Below are positions 33,719 through 44,978 of a DNA stretch of 64,000 nucleotides, in pieces (the stretch's first letter is position 1; each line of letters starts with the position of its first letter). This DNA comes from Homalodisca vitripennis. Lineage: Eukaryota; Arthropoda; Insecta; Hemiptera; Cicadellidae. The notes under the pieces are model-generated. The model saw only the letters and a program-made list of their open reading frames with translations. It had not been told where the DNA came from and searched no databases. The translations under genes and the position numbers were made by a program. The stretch covers positions 1-64,000 of the forward strand of contig NW_025776203.1 of the NCBI RefSeq assembly GCF_021130785.1. The letters are read 5' to 3'.

Positions 33719-36700
33719 AACTATGGAACAAAAATACTAAGGGCGAAGCAAATTAAAATTGCCATAAATATATTAAAACAGACTTTCATAATCAAGGAAA
33801 TAAGGCAATTTCAACATAGACATCAAAATATAGTTCACCCGAACCAATAGTAGGCCTACTCATACACGAGCAAAGCATATTGAATTTGATGTGAAGACGC
33901 CGACAACTGCTAGTTTTGGTATAATTAATCTACTACTGAAGTTTGGAGCAATGTCACGAAAACTACATAATTTATTACTGAAAAACTGCAAGTTAGTTTT
34001 ATGAACGACTAGAATAACTTGGTTATTGCAATAGATGTTCGGAATTGAAAAAGGTAATTATTTCTATATATGATAATAATTATGAGATATTACAGACAAA
34101 CAATATTACTTTATTACATGATTGTATATGGTAATAGCTTGAAGAGAGCTCTGGAACTGAAAGCAAGAAAACAATAATTTAATTAAAGTGCTCAATTCAA
34201 TTTTAGTTTCTAAAGAAAATGTTTGTAGTAAGTCTATAAATAATATTTTTCAATTAATTTCTGAGATGATTGTTTCACAAAATTTTACCTGTATAATAAT
34301 AACAGTTGCTAATGTATAGCGACTAAAATATTAATAAGGTGTAAAACAGGTCTTGTAAGAAACAGTATTATCGGAAATGTAATCTGACAATTATACCCGT
34401 GAGAATGCGCTAAATCTTTCTTCCGGTTAATACAACCGTTTCTCTCAGTATTGAAAAAATTGTTTGCATTGTACAAGATACACTTGGGTGTCTTGTATGC
34501 GCAATAAGTTTTTACGATCTTACATGGTTTTCTACTACGTGGAATATCTTCTTTGAACTGTTCATACGAATTCTAGCATCGTTATTAATGCAATTTAATA
34601 ACATAAACATCTTGGTTAAGCTTTGATTTGTTTATAAAATAAAACACTTAAAGACTCATTTATCAGTGAAAACCTTGAGACCATGAAGTGAATCTGTGTT
34701 CGTTATATAGGTACAGCATAATGTAACAGAGAGGTGGCCAAGTCGCCGGTCAAATTTTAATACAAGACCAAAAATATGCTTAAGACAGGGAATATAAAGA
34801 GGGCAAGTGTCATGGATCTAAATGATGGACATTTTCCATATTGAGAAGTTAAAGTTCTGTTCTTTAAATTATGTTTTGGCTTTCGTGTTGCTGTATATGT
34901 AAAACTACCAACACTACCCATGTGCTGAATTTCCTTACATTTTATTGAATTTAAAAAATCACCTACGAGGAAAAAATTGTCTGGAAACCAAAATAAAACC
35001 GTTTCCAAAGGTTCAAACTAATAAAAATGGGTATAACTGAAAAACTGTAAAAATCAAACTATAAAAGCAATCAAGATACAAATACTCGTCCTTTCCTTGA
35101 CGCAGAAATCCCGTCAATGCTGTAAGAAAAACACGTGAAAAGTAATTTCAAAAAAGTTATTGAATAGGAGACACTTTTTAAATTTATTAATGCAAAAATA
35201 ACTGCAAATAGATTCTTATAACAGTTCTTGACTTTCCAGTAATTTAAGTCAATGTTAAAGGAATACAATTTATTAAACCTCAATATTTAAATTAATCTGT
35301 TGAATTCGTTCCAAATTGAAAAGTTAGTGTACAATATTTATAGTATATTCAGCATGTTGTTTTGTTATACTTTGAATTAATAGATAAAACTGTCTTATTT
35401 TACTTTGTACTTGTCGTATTAACAGACAAAGTACAACATAGAACACTTTATTATTTACACAGATTGTGTAAGACACTATAACATTATTCAGTTCCGATCA
35501 CGAATAATGAATATTTTTGTTCCGGTTGCCTATATGAACCACTTTCATTAATACTGTTCTCCGCTATTTAAAACAGTTTTCATGTTATAAGCAATCGAGT
35601 AGAAACAAAAATATAAATCCAATATTTTGTTAATGTTCAGTCAAGATTAACAAAACTATGATTTTCCTAAACGTAAGAGGTTCAATATTTTCAATAGTGT
35701 TCTGTTTGATGTTAAAGACAAAAACAATCAGGACAACTAACAGCGGTATCGAGCTATCGATTATAACCATCGCAATTCCGGAAATTGATTGTAATCGATA
35801 AGAGACTATACCGTACAGTGAGAACTATATTGTTTACTTCAAACTACAGGAATGACCAATTAGCTGTTTCCTTCCAAAATAAACAATTATTTATTCAATA
35901 TTATTTGTTTTAATGACAAATTTTAATAAGAATGTTTTAACTCGGTTCATCCGATTGTTTCATAGTAACAGTCATTTCTGAAATTGAGTTGTCACTACTA
36001 GAAAACAACATTTCATTCCTCATAACAATTCACTAGCTATACAGTCCTCGTAACCTCAATCTCAGGTCACAAAACCCAAGAATACATCTTAGTTTTAATG
36101 TTTAACAGTATAGATAAGTCTGTTATTCAAAAGCCTCTAAACATTAACATTGGTACTTTTAAAAACAAGTTATGAAAAGTAATAATTAATAACCGTTATA
36201 CTACTATTTAAGTATAATGAAATATACTCAAAAACCTTTCGCATGTAATTTTATATTATAATTGTTTCACCTAGATATAAAATTAAAAATGATATATTCA
36301 ACAGTAAACAACTAAAATCCAGATATTATTTTGCTAACGAAACACTTTGCTGAATAACTCACGTGTCCCACAAAGTTAGAAATCTGTATTGATCTAACAT
36401 GATTTCTGACCTGAGTTAATATTTGGAAACACTGTAAAGTATTCCAGAAATTAGTAACATTGCTTCGTTTTACAGATATATGGTTTGTGTGCGATATAAC
36501 AGTCAGATGTAACTGACAAGAGGCAAGCTTTGATATTGTATAATATACAATGCCGAGTGGCCTCGTGAAAGGTCAGAGGTCAGTTAACGTTTGTCGTAAG
36601 CTTTTTTACAAAATGGTAACCTTTTAGCAAAAATTGTTTCACTTATCTGTCTTTTTCCATCTGCATTAGCAACTAAACTTAAAATAAATTTGTTATTATA

Positions 36701-39700
36701 GTAAATTATGCTCATATTAGAGGAATAATCGTCAAATAAAATGCACTATTACGTAATGTAATAATAGACTAAGAGAAATCTGCAAATAGTTTAGCATTTT
36801 ATGAGGCTGAAGCAAACTCATATAGGCGACAGTACTTGATACGCACAGTAACTTTTTTCTTTGAGGCCTTCATTATTGAAAGAGTTTACAGTATGTATTT
36901 AACTTAGATTTCGTTATAACGTAAGATGTAAAGTTAATTTTATCTTTAAGCAATGAAGATTATTACTTGAATTAATGTACAATGGTTAAACTGTTTTTAA
37001 ATTCTTATAAAACTTAGCTTTGTTGGATATTTTAAGTCGGTAGCATGTTATAGTAGTAATTTAAAATTAGTAACACTAAATTTAGTGCTTTTATTGAACA
37101 TAACATGTTTATTATAATCTTATGTATATGGTTTACCACATGCTTATTGTGAAGTGTGTGTTTTGTCAGGGATGGATGTAATATTTAAAGAATTTTCAAT
37201 CATAAAGTTAAATTAGACGTATCTACCAATTTTTGAACTAGTTTTAAAATTAAACCAAGAGTACTAATCAATTTTGAACCAGTAGAATGAGGTATGTGCA
37301 AGAAATGGAAATTGTTTCAAGATACTCAATTAAAGAAGAGGATAAGTTATGAAATTCAGTAGTTATTATTTTATAGTGAATATTTGTTTTTTTTCTTCCT
37401 CTATTACAAAAAAGTCTGCTCTGTCTGGTAACATGTTGATTACAGGGTTTGATAATTGGCCAAAAGTCCCGTTTCCAAATTCGGTACAATTTTCGGTCAA
37501 CAGGATATTCTGAAAATAGGTTTAGTTTTCATTTATTGCTTTACTAGATTGGATTAAAAAACAGTTTTTCCTAATTTTGAGAGTTTCAATAAAATATAAT
37601 TGTAACAAAATGAGGGAATTGGCGCACGTATTGATGTTTTCTTAAAGGACGATATAAAACTCACGTTTTAGCTGTACAAAATGCTAGGAATGTAAATTAG
37701 TAAAACGTACTGTAAAGAATCAAAATTTGATAAAATTTGAATCTTCAAGGATTTTAGTGAATCTTCATGAACTTTGATACGAAGTAGAAGGTTTATAAAA
37801 CTGTGTCTGTTCTGAAAGTGAATATACTCGTATTTATACACCGTCTATAAATTTGTTGTATGTTTCCTTATTACCGGTAAAATAAAAGAAGACATACACT
37901 TATCCTTTAATCTTTCCTTAAATATTTATATCCTAATATCCTTGATACTCATTTATATTTCTGGCAGGTTAAAAACAACTAAATTCCATGTTACCATCGT
38001 TTCAGCTCAAGTTTATTCTTTCTTTTTGTGGAAATAACCATTTTTTTATCATTTACTTCAGCAATTGTCTAAATATTTTTTATTAGATTTATGTTTCCTG
38101 CAACATCTTTGCAGTTGAACATTTTGACTTATTTTGATGTTATAGAAAGTGTAGTTAATCAACATTAAACACCACGCCAGAGATGAAATATTGGAAAGGA
38201 AGACCTGCTGGAGTTGATTACGATGTGCCACCCCAAGCGGAAATCACTTTGTAAATATTAACGGAAAGAGCAAAAGTATTTTTAAAAGCTCACATTCCCC
38301 CATTTAAAGTAAATGTTTTATAGACCATTCGGGTCTTTATTTAATGTAACATTGTACATAATTAATTGATATAATACACAATAAAATTTGTATATCCCTA
38401 ACATGCTCAGATATAATTACATACAGATATATAAAAATATTACTGAGGTTATTACTTAAGATAGTAATTTATTTTCAACCTTAACTGAGCATAATTGTTT
38501 TTAACGATTTAATACATTACTATCGTAATTACGTTAAAAAATTGTGAAAAATATACATCGTGCCAAATAAATATGAATTACCTGTTTTGGGTTTAAATTT
38601 AGCAATATTTCACTGATAAAAAGGCGATTGAACCTTATTTATATTTGTTAGGATATTTAATTCAGCATCCAATAAAATCAACTTCGTATTAATAAAATTT
38701 AATTAAAGACTTCTTCATAAAGGATCGCTATTTGCGATTGAGATTAATTTAAAACTCGATTAACTTTAAATTGTTACGGGAATGTTATTAAGTACAAACT
38801 GATAAGTAATAGGAACGAAACTAGAGCTGACAAGAATTACTGTCACTAGTAAATTCTACAGATATGTTTAAAAATATATAAATTCTAAAATCAAATGCGG
38901 TCTTTTTATTTAAAACTAATGAGTTTATTTATATTTTTTATAGTTACTTACATTAAAAAACGACCAAATTCAGCTTGGAGTTTTTAATTGGTGTTTTACA
39001 GTAATGTACTAAAAACCACTGTACACAAGTAATTCTCTGCCACATAGTCCCAAAATCTGAAATTTTTAATTGTTTTATCATTAGTATATTGTATTATTTT
39101 AATGATTATATCTAACTATATCTTAGCAATGTAACCCTGAAAGTATTAAAGATGCGTAACTGCATTTTTTGCTTGTTTTACATTTAAGTATAAACTATTC
39201 AACCAATTGTACTGAAATTTTACATGGACATTCTTACGATTTCTGGTATGAATATAAGCCTGTTCTTACATCTAAAGTCCCTCTTGACTATGTCCCAATG
39301 GTCTTGGTCTCTAAAGTTGTAACATAATAATTAAAACCGCCTGTCAAATGTAATCAACTGCTCTGTGTAAACGTTGTTTTTATAACACAACCATATATTT
39401 ATTAACTTAACCACTATTTTCAATTTGTTTACATTTATATCACTGTAAATACTCTAAAGAATAATCATTATTTTCCTCGCCGTATTCAGATTTCAGGGAT
39501 TAAGTAATAACTTATTTACATTAGGAAATGTTTTAAAACGTAATTGAGACAATATGATTGAGTCAGAATTTGACTCCAAAGATTCCCTTTGAAGCAATCG
39601 ACAACAACTATGCTAGATGAAAGTTTGCTGGACTGTGATTTTTTAACTAATGTACAACGCACAACTCTAAATGCTCTACAATATTTAAAATATTTTATAG

Positions 39701-40496
39701 TTATAAAGAAAACAAACAAAGGTATATTGTCATTGTTAATTTACGTTTAATTGTACATTTTTAGCAAATATTAAGGATTATATTTAAAAGACAATATCAC
39801 TATCTGACTTATACTATAAATTTAAATACTGTTGTAAAACGCGTTTTAGTGTCTTTTGATAGAAATAGGATTATCTGGTAAATATTTTTCTTAATTGTGA
39901 ACTAAGGCAAAATCAACTATGGAACAAAGAACAATAGGAACAAATTAAATTACAAAGGCAATAAATATACAATTTTCTACGTATTTTCTTGATCATGGCA
40001 AGAAAGCAAACTTAACATTGGCTCCGGAAATATAATTCTTTCGAACTAGAAGTGTTCACACAAAACCTATGATATTGCGTGAATGTAACTGCTGGTTATT
40101 TATCATCTGCTCATACATATTTAAAAGGAAATTTACTGTGAAATACATGTTAAACTGTGTTCTGAATTACTTAATATTTACCAATAAATCCCTGCGTCCT
40201 CTGTCTCCATCCATGTACTCGTAAAATTTATAATGTAACTGACAATTATAAGGTGTAACTTTAAAAAATAATTTTTTAACTTCATGGCATATTCGTTTTT
40301 AATTTAAAAAATTCTCGTTTAAAAATATAAAATTATTGGCTGAAGCCAATAATTGCAATTGGTCCAAAACACATGTGTGGTAAATATGTTCTAACATATG
40401 ATTCTACATATGTTTGATTAATGCCACTGTGAATAATTTACATCCAGGTATTAATCGTATGTACCTTGTTTTCCTTACTATATTATTGATACTAGG

Positions 40497-40498
<2 letters not shown>
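33719..40498. other. Intergenic AT-rich DNA
   Basis: No gene-like frame. 33719-33780 shares 'actatggaacaaa', 'caaattaaa' and 'ataaatata' blocks with 39914-39970, a weak dispersed repeat. A perfect DR1 hormone-receptor-type site lies at 36570-36582. Otherwise nothing is recognised. Confidence 0.5.
36570..36582 (+). promoter_or_regulatory. DR1 nuclear-receptor-type half-site pair
   Basis: AGGTCA-g-AGGTCA, perfect in all twelve specified positions and preceded by AA (HNF4/USP-type extension). There is no adjacent gene in this window, so function is speculative. Confidence 0.3.
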
Positions 40499-40554
<56 letters not shown>

Positions 40555-40585
40555 TGGCGTAACAATATTTCTCTCTCTCTCTCTC
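40499..40585. repeat. (TA)n followed by short (TC)n
   Basis: A ~54 bp TA tract at 40499-40552, then a CT run at ~40571-40586. The frame across it encodes only an Ile-Tyr repeat. Confidence 0.95.
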
Positions 40586-41011
40586 CAATTAGTACTAGAA
40601 TAATAATACAGCTGCACCAGTCAGATTGTTGAGCTGTTCACAGTTTGTGTTGCAAAGTTTGTTGTTCTAAACATCCTCTGTTGAAATAGTATAATTACTA
40701 ACTACTCTAGTTATCAGACATCGATGGGGAATAGAACAATGAAAACAATCAGGGGTCAGAATAAATTAAAATTCTATTACAACGCACTGTTAAATTTTAA
40801 TAGATATGGCAAGAGTTCAACACACCACATGTCACGTAACAATCCCCTCTGGAATTGCATATAAAAAATTTCAAGTCCAGACTTAATGTTATTTTACGAT
40901 GTCCTGTGTATAGACAGAACATTGTTTTTTCATCCTGACAGATAAAAGAGATTTTTGCCAGGCTATTGAGTGATGACGCTAAACCAAATCCAATGGATGA
41001 AAGTGCACCAA
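40586..41011. other. Intergenic, nothing recognised
   Basis: A 98-codon minus frame overlapping the end of this stretch (40797-41093) runs into the transposon end at 41012. No domain is recognised. Confidence 0.5.
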
Positions 41012-41245
41012 TATACAGGGTTAATAAAAAGTCTGGAGACCCCCGACTAATATTGCAACGGCTCACACGAGAAAAACTAAACTCGCGACACATTTATGTT
41101 ATATTATGAGGTACTTTTTGGGCATAATTACTACTTCATTCACAAAACCCAAAATGGGGGATTTTGGGGGCAGCTCAAAAATTTTAAATGTAAAGCCCCA
41201 TCAAGTGACCTGTAATTATCAAGCCCATCATAATAACTCATAAGG
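41012..41245 (+). mobile_element. Partial TIR element, left end only
   Basis: It starts tatacagggttaataaaaag and is homologous for ~230 bp to the left part of the complete element at 41444 (shared 'gattttgggggcagc', 'ccccatcaagtgacc'). No matching right end is seen before 41444, so this copy is truncated, perhaps by insertion of the second. Confidence 0.75.
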
Positions 41246-41443
41246 GGAATTTAATAATAATCACTAACACGACGTTTAGTAGCGATTCAATGGTCTTATG
41301 GGCATAGTTCATGCTTCTCGTGTGGAAAGAGCATTAAATTGATCTATTTAAATGGATCAAACAATCAAGAAGTGGTCATATAAACCCGCAAAGATAGGAA
41401 CTAGGCTCAATAAAACGTCCAGACGAATATATGTATATATCAC

Positions 41444-42308
41444 TATACAGGGTGAATATAAAGTCAGGACCCCCCTCTACTTCTTTTTATAGGTAATGTA
41501 AGGATATATCCTTTGGGTAGTGGTGCAATATGGAAAGGAAGTTTCATTTTTATGATATTGAACATTTTTTTCCCCCCAAAAATGTGAAATTTTGGGGGCA
41601 ACCCAAAACTTTCAAAAGTAAACCCCTATCAAGTGACCCCTCATTTTAAAGAGCATGAAAAAACTTAAATAGTGGTGAAAACCAGAGATTGCTATCTCTT
41701 TCCTAACCCGAAATAATAGCCAGTATTACTAAAACAATTTTAATAACTCACCACGTCACGAAGTCAAATCAAATGTTCAAACTGAAGCCCTCCTACTATT
41801 TGGCAATGAGACAAGCGTAGGGTGAACGCCTATCTGACGTTTTGGAAAGTCTGAGGTGGTATTTGGTTGCTAGAATTAATAATCCTGTTTCTTAAATCTT
41901 CAAGGTTTGCAACTGGTGTTTTGTAAATTGCGGATTTTATGTGACCCCATAGAAAAAAAGTTCATGGGTGTAAGGTCCGGAGACCTTATTCTATTACGTT
42001 CTATTACACCACGCCTACCAATCCACTGACCACGTAGCTGAGTTCCCAGGAAATGTACAGCAAGTTGATAACGTGATGGGGCACCATCTTGCTGGAAATG
42101 AACGAGTTCTTCTTCAAATTCGTGTTGATTACTTTTGAAATTTTTGGGTTGCCCCCAAAATTTCGCATTATTGAGGGACAAACAAAATTTTCAATATCAT
42201 AAAATGATACTTCCTTTCCATATTGCACCACTACCCAAAGGATATCTCCTTATATTACCTATAGAAGAAAATAGAGGGGGGGTCCTGACTTTATATTCAC
42301 CCTGTATA
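41444..42308 (-). mobile_element. Tc1/mariner-type element with ~177-bp TIRs
   Basis: Left arm 41444-41620 is an imperfect reverse complement of right arm 42131-42308. Termini read (TA)TACAGGGTGAATATAAAGTC, consistent with TA target duplication. Inside is a decayed transposase 3' portion on the minus strand. At ~865 bp it is an internally deleted, non-autonomous copy. The right end abuts the (TA)n that precedes the giant palindrome. Confidence 0.88.
41760..42181 (-). pseudogene. IS630/Tc1/mariner-superfamily transposase fragment
   Basis: The open part (41900-42181) contains HFQQDGAPSRYQLAVHFL, with the second catalytic Asp in QQDGAP, then WIGRRG and RSPDLTPMNFF with the third catalytic Asp, then the GSHK-like string. 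Further frames down to ~41765 recall the usual C-terminal GG-(L/H)QFEHL ending. The first catalytic Asp and the DNA-binding domain are absent, and several frameshifts occur. It cannot be active. The family's enzymes cut and paste at TA dinucleotides, matching the TIR context. Confidence 0.88.
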
Positions 42309-42315
42309 TATGTCA

Positions 42316-42319
<4 letters not shown>

Positions 42320-42351
<32 letters not shown>

Positions 42352-42377
42352 TATATGTATATATATATATATATAAG

Positions 42378-42410
<33 letters not shown>
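42320..42410. repeat. (TA)n with two 'aagtatatg' interruptions
   Basis: A TA-rich tract separating the TIR element from the left arm of the palindrome. The right arm also ends in (TA)n. Confidence 0.9.
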
Positions 42411-42415
<5 letters not shown>

Positions 42416-42610
42416 TAGATATGAATATGGGGTTCCTAGCGCACTTTCGGAGCCAACAGAAAATCAAGGGAAAATACTGTTTAAAGGACAATAAACGAAT
42501 CTGTAACTCACGAATGAAAAATTACCGAATCTATAGCTGTTTGCTTCTACTTTCTTGAGCTGTCAAATCAATCTATTTGAAATGTCTGCTACGAATAAAC
42601 GAAAAATCTT

Positions 42611-42915
42611 CTACTCTACAAAATTGATAGTAACACAGTCTTTATCTTTAATAGTCTTCTTTCCAGTAACAACCAAGTGTAATTTATCATGTTTATTCAA
42701 TTCTTTAATCTTTTTTCATCCAAAACAGTCAAAAATCTATTTGGCAAATGTACTTTGAAATCTTCCAACTCGGCAATTATTGTAAACCCGAATTTATCTT
42801 TCATTTTCTCCAGATTCAAAATTTTGTAATTCTTATTTTCTTCTAATTCATTCAACTTCTTATATTCTTTAAATCTTAGCTCACCAACTTCATTTAATTC
42901 CTTTAGTAGCTCCAT
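42611..42915 (-). pseudogene. Left-arm copy of the ~101-codon gene
   Basis: The ATG at 42915 opens MELLKELNEVGELRF, a Lys/Glu-rich helix of ~30 residues, followed by a beta-rich segment (GFTIIAELEDFKVHLPNRF). One base missing in the ctttaatc run at ~42703-42710 shifts the frame and ends the open part at 42697. The frame resumes to a TAG at 42611. The charged helix plus compact beta domain suggests a small nucleic-acid- or protein-binding protein, possibly OB-like; I do not recognise a named family. The start context is gtaaATGG. The right-arm partner is at 45880-46186. Confidence 0.7.
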
Positions 42916-42956
42916 TTACATAGAAAAAAAATCTTATTTTATTTCAATTACTTTTT

Positions 42957-43236
42957 CGAAGCAAGCTCACGAAGCTAGACCACGAAGGAAGACCACGAAG
43001 CCAGCTCACGAAGTAAGCTCACGAAGCTAGACCACGAAGCCAGCTCACGAAGCTAGACCACGAAGCAAACTCACGAAGGAAGACCACGAAGCCAGCTCAC
43101 GAAGCAAGCTCACGAAGTAAGCTCACGAAGCTAGACCACGAAGCCAGCTCACGAAGCTAGACCACGAAGCAAACTCACGAAGCCAGCTCACGAAGCTAGA
43201 CCACGAAGCCAGCTCACGAAGCAAGATCACGAAGCC
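42957..43236. repeat. 13-bp minisatellite, left arm
   Basis: About 21 tandem 13-bp units of the form (ctag/ccag/caag/taag/gaag)-(a/c)-(c/t)-cacgaag. Two main variants alternate in higher-order blocks. The order is mirrored almost unit for unit in the right arm (45559-45839). It is not coding because 13 is not a multiple of three and CTAG recurs. Confidence 0.95.
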
Positions 43237-43485
43237 ATGAACTATCTATTAAAAATGATGTCAAATCCGCTTGAAATCAATGTAAATTCTGTTTGGAAGA
43301 AATGTATAATCTTTTGAAAATATTGTCAAATCCGCTTCGAATCAATGTAAAGTATATTGTCAGTGTTATTATATCTGCTTTGAGCTTATAAAATTGTGTC
43401 CATAAAAAAGTTTGTTGTTTGTTTAGTATTTAAGATTTTCTCTTATTCCACAACCGTATTTTGGTCTAAATCTATATTTATACAG

Positions 43486-43815
43486 TCAGCCTCCAGAAAT
43501 ATTTTGTAACTCATCTACATCAATTGTGCTATTGATAATCTTTTTGACTATATCAGAAATTTTTTCTTCATCTTCTGTATCGAATGTAAAAGAATCTGAT
43601 TCTTCATTGTTTAATGTATGTACAGTACTCTTACCATTTTTGAACTGTATTTCTACAAGCTCTGGTTTAAATTTGTCATCTAGAAGATTGTATAAGTTTT
43701 TTCTCAAATTCTTAAAGTTTGCTTCTGCATTTTGTATTATTTCTAAGATTTTTTGATTTCTTTCTTCTTCTATTTTTTCTGTTTCGCTTTTTAATATTGT
43801 TATTGCACTAGCCAT
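43486..43815 (-). CDS. 109-residue charged coiled-coil-like protein, left arm
   Basis: An intact frame from the ATG in context taaATGG at 43815 to 43486. Residues ~8-45 (SETEKIEEERNQKILEII onward) are a long charged helix likely to form a coiled coil. A mixed region (PELVEIQFKNGKSTVHTL) follows, then a strongly acidic stretch (EESDSFTFDTEDEE) and a short hydrophobic C-terminus ending NISGG. I do not recognise the family. The right-arm copy (44979-45309) is the same protein but for a one-base homopolymer insertion. It lies 37 bp downstream of the zinc-finger gene in the same direction, as in a compact viral or transposon gene cluster. Confidence 0.75.
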   Translation of the reverse strand: MASAITILKSETEKIEEERNQKILEIIQNAEANFKNLRKNLYNLLDDKFKPELVEIQFKNGKSTVHTLNNEESDSFTFDTEDEEKISDIVKKIINSTIDVDELQNISGG

Positions 43816-43852
43816 TTATTTAAGAAAAATATTAACAAATTTAGTGATCTAT

Positions 43853-44142
43853 TTAAAATTTTAAGTTTTCTCTTATAAAATAACCTGATTCTCTATATTG
43901 TTTTAACAGATTTATACCTTGATTGGTATGCAATTTTTGCGCGACTGTGATCAAGACTATTATCGTTTTTGTCATAAAATTCCAGGTCTTTGTTATCATA
44001 TTTATTTTTATAATATAGATTTAATCGTTTTTTTATTTATACATTTTTTACAAGATGATCTGATTTTTTCGAGTTGTTTTCCAAATTCTGCAATATCTTT
44101 TACAATGTTACAAGTAGAACATTTTTTAAAACAGTTATCCAT
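43853..44142 (-). pseudogene. Left-arm copy of the CxxC zinc-finger gene
   Basis: From the ATG at 44142 the frame gives MDNCFKKCSTCNIVKDI, then a second CxxC (SCKKCINKK), so a four-cysteine zinc-binding module with ~20 residues between pairs, followed by a basic, Tyr- and Lys-rich tail. This C2-C2 arrangement is common in small proteins and HNH-type endonucleases of phages, large DNA viruses and virus-like transposons, but no catalytic HNH motif is visible. Frame is lost at the seven T of 44028-44034 and again near 43933-43937 (plus strand). The total length corresponds to 95 codons plus two extra bases. Confidence 0.7.
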
Positions 44143-44159
44143 TTATTGACAACAAATTT

Positions 44160-44316
44160 GACAACATGAACGTAAAAGTTGACAACATTGACAACATGAA
44201 CGTAAAAGTTGACAACATGAACGTAAACAGGACAACAAGAACGTAAACAGGACAACAAGAACGTAAACATGACAACAAAAACGTAAAAATGACAACACGA
44301 ACGTAACATGAACGTG
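44160..44316. repeat. 20-21-bp minisatellite, left arm
   Basis: Tandem units of gacaaca(t/a)gaacgtaaa followed by agtt, cag, cat or aat. It lies directly upstream of the zinc-finger ATG and near the palindrome centre, where a promoter or replication signal could sit. Mirrored at 44479-44636. Confidence 0.9.
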
Positions 44317-44377
44317 AATTTTGTATTTTGTGTTCTATTTAACGTGATTTTGCATGTAAATTCGTGTTTCAAAACAG

Positions 44378-44415
44378 AAGATTGTAAAGACTCACTCTCT
44401 AACTCTCCTTTACTA
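44378..44415. other. 38-bp unique centre of the palindrome
   Basis: The only unpaired sequence of the palindrome (aagattgtaaagactc to cctttactact). It lies between divergent gene sets, so it is the natural place for a bidirectional promoter or an origin, though no motif proves this. Confidence 0.8.
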
Positions 44416-44478
44416 CTGTTTTAAGAACACGAATTTACATGCAAAAATCACGTTAAATAGAACACAAAATACAAAATT

Positions 44479-44636
44479 CACGTTCATGTTACGTTCGTGT
44501 TGTCATTTTTACGTTTTTTTTGTCATGTTTACGTTCTTGTTGTCCTGTTTACGTTCTTGTTGTCCTGTTTACGTTCATGTTGTCAACTTTTACGTTCATG
44601 TTGTCAATGTTGTCAACTTTTACGTTCATGTTGTCA
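44479..44636. repeat. 20-21-bp minisatellite, right arm
   Basis: The mirror of 44160-44316. The upstream extension of the plus frame through this array encodes only a repeated YVHVVN-type string and is not regarded as coding. Confidence 0.9.
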
Positions 44637-44652
44637 AATTTGTTGTCAATAA

Positions 44653-44941
44653 ATGGATAACTGTTTTTAAAAAATGTTCTACTTGTAACATTGTAAAAGA
44701 TATTGCAGAATTTGGAAAACAACTCGAAAAAATCAGATCATCTTGTAAAAAATGTATAAATAAAAAACGATTAAATCTATATTATAAAAATAAATATGAT
44801 AACAAAGACCTGGAATTTTATGACAAAAACGATAATAGTCTTGATCACAGTCGCGCAAAATTGCATACCAATCAAGGTATAAATCTGTTAAAACAATATA
44901 GAGAATCAGGTTATTTTATAAGAGAAAACTTAAAATTTTAA
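44653..44941 (+). pseudogene. Right-arm copy of the CxxC zinc-finger gene
   Basis: The ATG at 44653 (context aataaATGG) opens the same protein as the left-arm copy, but a run of five T at 44664-44668 instead of four shifts the frame after a few codons. The rest is open to the TAA at 44941 and keeps KCSTC and SCKKC, then a tail ending YFIRENLKF. The left copy has the opposite pattern (good start, broken middle), so both copies are probably intact in the animal. Confidence 0.7.
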
Positions 44942-44978
44942 ATAGATCACTAAATTTGTTAATATTTTTCTTAAATAA

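Noticed and set aside
35755..35800. DRE-like TATCGAT strings
   Set aside because: They are one base off the TATCGATA consensus and lie in AT-rich DNA where such near matches are common.
40414..40632. Ile-Tyr repeat protein
   Set aside because: A translation of a (TA)n microsatellite.
42957..43236. Possible CRISPR array (short repeats with variable parts)
   Set aside because: The unit is only 13 bp with no spacers of regular length. It is a minisatellite in an animal genome.
44486..44652. N-terminal extension of the zinc-finger frame with hydrophobic YVHVVN repeats
   Set aside because: It is generated by the minisatellite. The left arm begins the gene at its own ATG, and the extension depends on the T-run length.
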